From Methylomonas sp. (GTDB lineage Bacteria; Pseudomonadota; Gammaproteobacteria; Methylococcales; Methylomonadaceae), in assembly GCA_026989715.1 (NCBI GenBank), contig JALSIU010000283.1, forward strand, positions 1 to 11,723: DNA of 11,723 nucleotides, given 5' to 3'. Shown here in pieces: positions 6,410 through 11,723 of the stretch. Under the pieces are notes generated by a model. That model did not search any database. It saw only the letters and a list, made by a program, of their open reading frames with translations, and had not been told where the DNA came from. The position numbers and the translations under genes were made by a program. Numbering within the stretch: position 1 is the first letter of the stretch; the number at the start of each line of letters is the position of its first letter.

Positions 6410-6429
6410 TTTAATCTTCTTTAATCTTT
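6410..6429 (+). repeat. 10-bp direct tandem repeat upstream of argS
   Basis: TTTAATCTTC (6410-6419) is followed at once by TTTAATCTTT (6420-6429), identical at nine of ten positions. It ends directly at the weak ribosome site GGA (6430-6432) of argS. It could be chance slippage in an AT-rich leader or a spacing element affecting argS translation. Confidence 0.6.
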
Positions 6430-6437
6430 GGATACGC

Positions 6438-8198
6438 ATGAAACAACAGTTAGAGTCCCTTGTATTGCACGCTGTAGATACCTTAAAAACAGAGGGTGTG
6501 CTGGAGAGCGAATTACAGCCTAAAATAACGATTGAGCGTGCCCGTGAGCAACAACATGGTGATTTTGCGAGCAATATCGCTTTGCTGTTGGCAAAACCGG
6601 CCAAAATGAACCCGCGTCAGTTGGCAGAGAAAATTGTGGCGCATTTGCCTGCGGCGGCGGCAGTCATTAAGGTGGAGATTGCAGGCCCTGGATTTATTAA
6701 TTTTTTTATTGACCCCGGTGCGCAATATCAGGTGATTACGCAAATTCATGCTTTAGGCCAGCAATTTGGTTTAAGCCAAGTGGGGGCGGGTAAAAAAGTA
6801 CAAGTGGAATTTGTCTCGGCCAACCCGACAGGGCCTTTGCATGTTGGGCATGGGCGTGGGGCGGCTTATGGTTCGGCGGTGGCTGATTTGTTGGCTGCGG
6901 TGGGGTTTGAAGTACAGCGTGAATATTATGTCAATGATGCCGGCCGCCAAATGGATATTTTGGCGACCAGCGTGTGGTTGCGGTATCTGGAAGAATGCGG
7001 GGAGTTATTGACGTTTCCGAGTAATGGCTATCGCGGTGATTATATTCATGAGATTGCGGCAGATTTGCGCCGTGAAGTCGATAATGAGTATCGGCATCCG
7101 ATTGCTTTGGTATTTGAAGATATTCCGGCGGACGCGCCACAAGGCGGCGATAAAGAAAAGCATATTGATGCGTTGATTGCGCGCGCTAAAACATTGTTGG
7201 GTGATAAACAGTATCGGGCTATTTTTCAGGCGGGGCTAAAGGGCATTTTGGCCGATATTCGACAAGATTTAAGCGAGTTTGGCATTGAGTATCAAACGTG
7301 GTTTTCAGAGCGGAGTTTAATGGAAGATGGCTCGATTGATGAGGCTTTAAAGCGTTTGGATGCGGCAGGGTATTTATACGAAAAATCGGGAGCGACTTGG
7401 TTTGCTTCCAGTCGTTTGGGGGATGAAAAAGACCGGGTGGTGGTGCGGGATAATGGCCAAAGCACCTATTTTGCATCGGATATTGCCTATCATATGAATA
7501 AGCTGGATCGAGGCTTTGACCAAATTATTAATATTTGGGGCGCAGACCATCATGGATACATTCCGCGTGTTAGAGCCGCGATGCAGGCTTTAGGTGCCGA
7601 TACGGATAAATTGACAGTGCAGTTGGTGCAATTTGCGGTGTTGTATCGTGGGGGTGAGCAGGTGCAAATGTCCACACGTTCCGGCTCGTTTGTGACTTTG
7701 CGCCAGTTGCGTAATGAAGTGGGGCAAGATGCGGCGCGTTTTTTCTATGTGATGCGCAAGGCAGAGCAACACATGGATTTTGATTTAAAATTAGCGACAA
7801 CAAAAACCAATGAGAATCCGGTTTTTTATGTGCAATATGCGCATGCGCGTGTGTGCAGTGTGTTCAAACAGTTGGAAGATAAAAATTTACAGCGCGATAT
7901 TCCTTTGGGTGAGCAAAATTTGGCCAAATTGACCGAGGCGCAAGAAATTAAGCTGGTGATGACTTTAAGCCGTTACCCTGAAGTATTGCAACGAGCCGCT
8001 TTGCAATATGAGCCGCATTTGCTGATTAATTATTTACGGGAGTTGGCGGCGGATTTTCATTCTTATTATAATGCACATCAATTTATTGTTGAGGATGATG
8101 CCGTGCGTAATGCGCGTTTAAATTTAATCAGTGCCGTCAAGCAAGTGTTGGCCAATGGCTTAGGTTTGCTACGGATTAATACACCGGAAGCGATGTAA
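6438..8198 (+). CDS. argS: Arginyl-tRNA synthetase
   Basis: 586 residues, the usual length. This class I enzyme charges tRNA-Arg with arginine using ATP. The N-terminal tRNA-binding (Add-1) domain spans about 1-110 with GDFASNIA at 41-48. The catalytic Rossmann fold has SANPTGPLHVGHGR at 127-140, whose HVGH (135-138) is the HIGH motif. GADHHGYI at 368-375 is typical of ArgRS, and MSTRSG at 411-416 stands in the KMSKS place; many ArgRS lack a canonical KMSKS. The DALR anticodon-binding helical domain runs from about 465 to the C-terminal M586. Start ATG 6438 is preceded by weak TTGGA. The stop TAA shares its last base with the ATG of the SPOR gene. Coding-strand composition (G and T rich) differs clearly from hcp and hcr. 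Confidence 0.98.
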   Translation: MKQQLESLVLHAVDTLKTEGVLESELQPKITIERAREQQHGDFASNIALLLAKPAKMNPRQLAEKIVAHLPAAAAVIKVEIAGPGFINFFIDPGAQYQVITQIHALGQQFGLSQVGAGKKVQVEFVSANPTGPLHVGHGRGAAYGSAVADLLAAVGFEVQREYYVNDAGRQMDILATSVWLRYLEECGELLTFPSNGYRGDYIHEIAADLRREVDNEYRHPIALVFEDIPADAPQGGDKEKHIDALIARAKTLLGDKQYRAIFQAGLKGILADIRQDLSEFGIEYQTWFSERSLMEDGSIDEALKRLDAAGYLYEKSGATWFASSRLGDEKDRVVVRDNGQSTYFASDIAYHMNKLDRGFDQIINIWGADHHGYIPRVRAAMQALGADTDKLTVQLVQFAVLYRGGEQVQMSTRSGSFVTLRQLRNEVGQDAARFFYVMRKAEQHMDFDLKLATTKTNENPVFYVQYAHARVCSVFKQLEDKNLQRDIPLGEQNLAKLTEAQEIKLVMTLSRYPEVLQRAALQYEPHLLINYLRELAADFHSYYNAHQFIVEDDAVRNARLNLISAVKQVLANGLGLLRINTPEAM

Positions 8199-8860
8199 TG
8201 CCACGCGATTATAAACACCGAGCAGAGCCGGAAGGCGTACAGAGAAAAAAGCCACAATCCAGAGTAAAACAGAAGACGCGCACCGGCCGACATACGGAGC
8301 AATCTGCGGTTGTACCGGCTTGGCGTTGGCTTGCCGTGCTGGCATTGGTTGCGGTGTTTGCTTATTTTTTAAGCACTTTGTCGTCATCGCCGCAAGAGGC
8401 GAAAACCGGCACACAAAAAGCCCGGCCTTTGCCTCTGCCACAAACTCCGCCGCGTGTTGAGCCTAAACCTGAGCCTAAAGCCAGTAAGGTGGCGGCACAA
8501 AAGCCGCCTAAACCGAAAGTGCAGTTTGATTTTTATACCATTTTACCTAAAGCCGAATTTGTGGTTCCAGACCATGAGGTAAAAACCCGTGTGCGTGAAG
8601 AGCGGGTCGGCAAAGAAAAAGCCGGCGTACAGTATGCCGTGCAAGCCGGTTCTTTTCGGCGTTATCAGGATGCGGATAGTTTAAAGGCTAAATTGTTATT
8701 GATGGGATTTTCGCCCAAAATTGAGAAGGCGAAAATCGGGGCAACAACGTGGTTCCGCGTTAAAATGGGGCCTTATCAACGCTTGGCTTCGGTTGATGCC
8801 ATTCAGTCGCGTTTAAAAAAGAATAACATGGATGCGCTGGTGATGGAGGTCAGGCATTAG
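8198..8860 (+). CDS. FtsN-like SPOR-domain inner-membrane protein
   Basis: 220 residues with the layout of small FtsN-like proteins. A basic cytoplasmic tail (1-41) precedes one transmembrane segment (about 43-60, WLAVLALVAVFAYFLS). A Pro/Lys-rich periplasmic linker (65-108) leads to the FDFYTILP motif at 110-117, common in this family, and a C-terminal SPOR domain (about 144-218, YAVQAGSFRRYQDAD ... WFRVKMGPY). SPOR domains bind glycan strands lacking stem peptides at the division septum, so a role in cell division or septal peptidoglycan is expected. The gene sits directly after argS, as the FtsN-like gene does in Pseudomonas and relatives. It overlaps argS by one base (TAATG), and GGAAG at 8186-8190 is 7 nt before its start, pointing to coupled translation. 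It might be the organism's FtsN itself; an extra copy elsewhere cannot be excluded. Confidence 0.88.
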   Translation: MPRDYKHRAEPEGVQRKKPQSRVKQKTRTGRHTEQSAVVPAWRWLAVLALVAVFAYFLSTLSSSPQEAKTGTQKARPLPLPQTPPRVEPKPEPKASKVAAQKPPKPKVQFDFYTILPKAEFVVPDHEVKTRVREERVGKEKAGVQYAVQAGSFRRYQDADSLKAKLLLMGFSPKIEKAKIGATTWFRVKMGPYQRLASVDAIQSRLKKNNMDALVMEVRH

Positions 8861-8866
8861 CGGTTT

Positions 8867-9343
8867 TTAGGCTGATGACCAAGTGGAGTAGGGGTGTTTG
8901 GCCAGTTGGTTATTGTAATAGCGTATCTCTTCGGTTACTTCTTGACCGAGCCAGTCGGGTTTGTCAAACGCTTCATCAACATGGCGTAATTCAATTTCGG
9001 CGACAATCAAGCCTTGGTTTTCGCCGGCAAATTCGTCAATTTCCCAAGTATGTGCGCCAATGGGGACAAGGTGGCGGACTTTTTCGATTAAAGGTTTGTG
9101 GCATAGTGTGCTGAGTAGTTCATGCGCATCGTTTGCGGGAATATCGTATTCATATTCTTGCCGTTGTGCGCCAATGGTGGCACTTTTAATATTAATCTTG
9201 GCGGTATCATCACTGACGCGTATGCGCACGGAGCTGTGCGCATCACTATTTAAGTAGCCTTGTCGATAATGAATCGAGCGTGAGACGAGTGCGCGCCAAG
9301 CATCATTGGCGAGTAAAAATTTACGTTCTATTTCTGTTGCCAT
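8867..9343 (-). CDS. CYTH-domain inorganic triphosphatase
   Basis: 158 residues, a single CYTH domain. Family members fold into a tunnel that binds triphosphates with divalent metal and mostly hydrolyse inorganic tripolyphosphate. The signature ExExK is E4, E6, K8 (EIERKFLL). Other expected charged tunnel residues are visible: R27 (YRQGYL), R40 and R42 (VRIRV), K53 (NIKS), K88 and R90 (EKVR), E101 and D103 (WEIDEF), and E116 and E118 (AEIEL). The whole sequence, including EFAGENQGLIVAEIE and EVTEEIRYYNN, follows the Nitrosomonas europaea triphosphatase type rather than class IV adenylate cyclase, though cyclase or thiamine-triphosphatase activity cannot be dismissed. It starts 6 bp after the galE stop on the same strand, with a weak GAG overlapping that stop, so it is probably co-transcribed with galE. 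Its end converges on the SPOR gene with 6 bp between stops, leaving no room for a separate terminator. Confidence 0.9.
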   Translation of the reverse strand: MATEIERKFLLANDAWRALVSRSIHYRQGYLNSDAHSSVRIRVSDDTAKINIKSATIGAQRQEYEYDIPANDAHELLSTLCHKPLIEKVRHLVPIGAHTWEIDEFAGENQGLIVAEIELRHVDEAFDKPDWLGQEVTEEIRYYNNQLAKHPYSTWSSA

Positions 9344-9349
9344 TTATAT

Positions 9350-10387
9350 TTACTCAAAGCCGTTGGGGTTTTGCTGTTGCCAGCGCCAGGTATCTGCAAC
9401 CATTTCATTTAAGCCTTTTTCTGTTTGCCAATGTAGTTCACGCTGTGCCAGGCTAGGGTCTGCATAGTTTTCTGCCACATCGCCTGCTCGGCGTGCTACG
9501 ATTTTATAATGAATTTTTTTGCCGGTAATGCGTTCAAATGCGGCAATAATTTCCAGCACGCTATAACCTTTGCCGGTGCCTAAATTATAAGCCCGACAGC
9601 CGCCATTGCCTAGTGCTTTCAGTGCTTGCATATGGCCGTTGACCAAATCGACCACATGAATATAGTCACGCACTCCCGTGCCATCGCGGGTGGGGTAGTC
9701 ATTACCGAAGACGGAAAGTTGCGCTAGTTTGCCAACGGCGACTTGCGCGACATAAGGGATTAAATTATTAGGAATGCCATTGGGGTCTTCACCAATCAAG
9801 CCGCTGCTGTGCGCTCCAATGGGGTTAAAATAGCGCAGTAACATAATATCCCAAGGATTTTCGGACTTGTTTAAGCGATCGGCCTGGGATAAATCGCGCA
9901 AGATTTCTTCCACCATGGCTTTAGATTTACCATAGGGGTTGGTTGCACCATACACCGGTAAATCTTCTGTGTATTTTACGGTTTCCGGTTCACCATAAAC
10001 GGTGGCGGAGGAGCTGAAAATGATTTTTTTGACACCAAAATCCTGCATGACTGTGGTGAGTATCAGTGTGCCGTACACATTATTTTGATAATATTTCAGT
10101 GGTTGCACGCAGGACTCGCCCACCGCTTTTAAGCCGGCAAAGTGCATGACGGCATCAATATTATGTGTGCTAAAAAGCGTTTGCAGTGCGTGTTTGTCTT
10201 GTATGTCGGCGTGTATAAAGGTAAGGGGTTTGCCGGTAATTTTTTCGACCCGGGCTAAGGATTCGGCTTTGCTATTGGATAAGTTATCTATGACGACCAC
10301 AGAATAGCCGGCTTGCAAGAGTGTGACACAAGCATGACTGCCGATATAGCCGGCACCGCCTGTGACTAAAATGGTTTGTGTGCTCAT
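9350..10387 (-). CDS. galE: UDP-glucose 4-epimerase
   Basis: 345 residues, a typical GalE. It interconverts UDP-glucose and UDP-galactose with bound NAD, feeding galactose use and surface-polysaccharide synthesis. The short-chain dehydrogenase features are complete: GGAGYIG at 10-16 for NAD, S127 in SSSATVYG, and the catalytic pair Y152 and K156 (YGKSK). RYFNPIGAH (185-193) and GTGVRDYIHV (236-245) are standard GalE stretches. The residue matching E. coli Tyr299, which sets the size of the sugar pocket, is N307 (DVAENYADPS), so UDP-GlcNAc/GalNAc may also be accepted; this is inference. The ATG at 10387 fits the family N-terminus, yet no Shine-Dalgarno is visible before it. It is the first gene of a two-gene unit with the CYTH triphosphatase. 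It diverges from recD. Confidence 0.96.
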   Translation of the reverse strand: MSTQTILVTGGAGYIGSHACVTLLQAGYSVVVIDNLSNSKAESLARVEKITGKPLTFIHADIQDKHALQTLFSTHNIDAVMHFAGLKAVGESCVQPLKYYQNNVYGTLILTTVMQDFGVKKIIFSSSATVYGEPETVKYTEDLPVYGATNPYGKSKAMVEEILRDLSQADRLNKSENPWDIMLLRYFNPIGAHSSGLIGEDPNGIPNNLIPYVAQVAVGKLAQLSVFGNDYPTRDGTGVRDYIHVVDLVNGHMQALKALGNGGCRAYNLGTGKGYSVLEIIAAFERITGKKIHYKIVARRAGDVAENYADPSLAQRELHWQTEKGLNEMVADTWRWQQQNPNGFE

Positions 10388-10430
10388 TTGTTTAAATTGA
10401 GTGTTGGGGGTTAAAGCTTATTACGCTTAT

Positions 10431-10436
10431 AGTATA
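10431..10436 (-). promoter_or_regulatory. Possible -10 element for galE
   Basis: The minus strand reads TATACT at 10436-10431, a five-of-six -10 match about 45 bp upstream of the galE start. No acceptable -35 lies 16-18 bp before it, and overlapping alternatives (TATAAG at 10431-10426, or TTGACT at 10441-10436 as a -35) have poor partners. The assignment is tentative. Confidence 0.25.
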
Positions 10437-10531
10437 GTCAAATCTGGTGGCTTGTGGTGATTTTGCCTAGTTTTACGTGTCGGCGGCGTTAAAGTGCCGG
10501 GGATAAAAAAATAATTTTGTATTGTTACCTA

Positions 10532-10540
10532 TGCTATAAA
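10532..10540 (+). promoter_or_regulatory. Extended -10 promoter candidate for recD
   Basis: TGCTATAAA is an extended -10 (TGn followed by TATAAA). It sits in an AT-rich stretch with no clear -35, which extended -10 promoters can lack. A start near 10547 gives a leader of about 33 nt to the recD ATG at 10580. The remainder of the 192-bp galE-recD spacer shows no gene. Confidence 0.4.
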
Positions 10541-10579
10541 GAGCTTGCTGTCGTTTTTTAAATTGAATCGTATTCCATC

Positions 10580-11723
10580 ATGACCCGTCATATTGTCGAA
10601 CCTGTTATATTGAGTCGCCTGGATCAGGCATTTGCGCAGTTTTTAATGCAACGCAGTCGTTTGCAAAAGGCGCAGGCTAAGGTATTTGAGCGCATTGTGG
10701 CGCGTTTATCTTATGCACAAAGCCAAGGACATAGCTGTATTTCGGTGAGCGATACGGAGGCGGATTTGTTGATAGCCTCGGGTTTGGTGGATACGGCAGG
10801 AAGCGGGCCTTTGGTTTTAGAAGAGCGGCAATTATATTTACAGCGTTATTGGCAGTATGAACAACAATTGGCGCGTAAAATTCAGCAATTAATCGGTGAT
10901 AAGCAAGAGTGTACGCTGGATTTAAGCCTTGTGGAGAGTTACTTTCCCGGCAGTTTGGCTGTCGATTGGCAAAAGGAGGCGGCAAAATCGGCTTTGCTCA
11001 ATGCGGTCACGCTGATTACGGGGGGGCCAGGTACCGGTAAAACCACTACGGTAGTCAAAATTTTGGCCTTGTTGCAAGCTTTGGCAGAGCGGCCTTTAAG
11101 CATTGCATTGGCCGCGCCGACAGGCAAAGCGGCCATGCGTTTGCAAGAGTCTATCGGTCATAATAAACAGGCTTTGCCTTGCTCGGATGCCATCAGGGAT
11201 TTAATTCCGGAAACCGTACAGACTTTGCATCGTTTATTGGGTAGTCGGCCACTTTCGCCTTATTTTAAATATAATGCCGACTTGTGTTTGCCTTATGATG
11301 TGGTGGTAATAGATGAAGTCTCTATGATTGATTTGCCGTTAATGAGTAAATTATTGAGTGCTTTGCAAGTGGGGACACGTTTAATTTTATTGGGTGATAA
11401 AGAACAGTTGGCTTCGGTTGAGACGGGTTCGGTGTTGGCTGATTTGGTGCTGGCATTGCCGCAATATACGCAGGAATTAAAAGTATCCTATCGTTTTACG
11501 GGGCAGATTAAGCAATTTGCGGAGGCGATTAATCAACAACAGGCTGAGGAGGCGTGGGCTTTATTAAATGCGGCAGGCGAGGAGGTCAGTTTGTTGGCTG
11601 ATGCGGATTTGATAGATTATATTGTTGCACAGCAGTTGGGCTATTTGTCTTTGATACAAAAGGGGGCGGATTTTGTGGCATGTTATGCGGCGTTTAGTAC
11701 GTTCCAAGTGTTGTGTGCGGTGC
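10580..11723 (+). CDS. recD: RecD, exodeoxyribonuclease V alpha subunit (3' end cut off)
   Basis: The first 381 codons are present and the frame is still open at the window end. RecD is the 5'-3' superfamily 1 helicase of RecBCD, which processes double-strand breaks and degrades linear DNA. An N-terminal RecB-binding region (1-130, with LYLQRYWQYEQ at 85-95) precedes the first RecA fold. That fold shows GGPGTGKTT at 148-156 (Walker A), APTGKAAMR at 179-187 (motif Ia), VVIDEVSMID at 242-251 (motif II), GDKEQLASVETG at 272-283 (motif III) and SYRF at 303-306 (motif IV). The N-terminal region and the LYLQRYW motif favour RecBCD-type RecD over RecD2. Start ATG 10580 has no visible Shine-Dalgarno but is the first in-frame start and suits the family. 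In many gammaproteobacteria recD follows recB; here it stands alone behind its own promoter region, divergent from galE. Confidence 0.93.
   Translation, partial: MTRHIVEPVILSRLDQAFAQFLMQRSRLQKAQAKVFERIVARLSYAQSQGHSCISVSDTEADLLIASGLVDTAGSGPLVLEERQLYLQRYWQYEQQLARKIQQLIGDKQECTLDLSLVESYFPGSLAVDWQKEAAKSALLNAVTLITGGPGTGKTTTVVKILALLQALAERPLSIALAAPTGKAAMRLQESIGHNKQALPCSDAIRDLIPETVQTLHRLLGSRPLSPYFKYNADLCLPYDVVVIDEVSMIDLPLMSKLLSALQVGTRLILLGDKEQLASVETGSVLADLVLALPQYTQELKVSYRFTGQIKQFAEAINQQQAEEAWALLNAAGEEVSLLADADLIDYIVAQQLGYLSLIQKGADFVACYAAFSTFQVLCAV

Noticed and set aside
6225..6437. Replication origin at the composition switch
   Set aside because: There is no dnaA, dnaN or gidA nearby, and no DnaA-box cluster or AT-rich unwinding region is evident; an inversion or insertion edge is more likely.
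8169..8441. 90-codon frame on the minus strand over the argS-SPOR junction
   Set aside because: It is antisense to two well-supported genes with complete domains and has low-complexity content.
10677..10985. 102-codon frame on the minus strand
   Set aside because: It is antisense to the RecD N-terminal region, proline-rich and without family resemblance.
1..11723. Mobile element, prophage, CRISPR array or defence island
   Set aside because: There is no transposase, integrase, direct-repeat array or phage gene; all genes fit core or common accessory metabolism.

Overview
The window looks like ordinary chromosome of a gammaproteobacterium with mid-range GC. The reasons are a DNR-type Crp/Fnr regulator, an arginyl-tRNA synthetase gene followed directly by an FtsN-like SPOR gene, and a RecBCD-type recD. 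I cannot place it below class with confidence. There are ten protein genes, two of them cut by the window edges. I found no tRNA, rRNA, CRISPR array, transposase or phage gene, and no gene-free stretch over 300 bases.

Left block (1-2700, minus strand): a compact alpha-glucan operon. Transcription order is a DUF4912 protein, a GH57 1,4-alpha-glucan branching enzyme (2-bp gap), then the N-terminus of a protein opening with a CBM21-like glucan-binding domain that runs off the window. A perfect TATAAT lies just upstream. The DUF4912 protein begins with a clear 39-residue-period tandem repeat.

Middle block (2702-6224): a nitric-oxide / nitrosative-stress module. A DNR-family regulator gene (minus) diverges from hcp (hybrid cluster protein) and hcr (its presumed NADH-dependent reductase). 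The shared region holds one near-perfect Fnr/DNR box centred exactly 41.5 bp upstream of the start predicted from the hcp -10 element. The reductase carries its 2Fe-2S domain at the N-terminus, the reverse of E. coli Hcr. A conserved-looking stem-loop separates hcp from hcr.

Spacer (6225-6437): a hairpin-rich, repeat-like stretch, then a 10-bp tandem repeat just before argS. Base composition of the plus strand appears to change here, from C-leaning on the left to strongly G-leaning on the right.

Right block (6438-11723): argS and a SPOR-domain gene overlap by one base and form an operon. They converge on a galE-CYTH operon on the minus strand. A 192-bp divergent region then leads to recD, which has no recB or recC beside it and is cut by the window end.

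The clearest functional story is DNR sensing NO and activating hcp-hcr. The most unusual items are the reversed reductase architecture, the CBM21-like domain beside a bacterial branching enzyme, the DUF4912 repeat, and a marked excess of the hexamer GCCGGC across the whole window.
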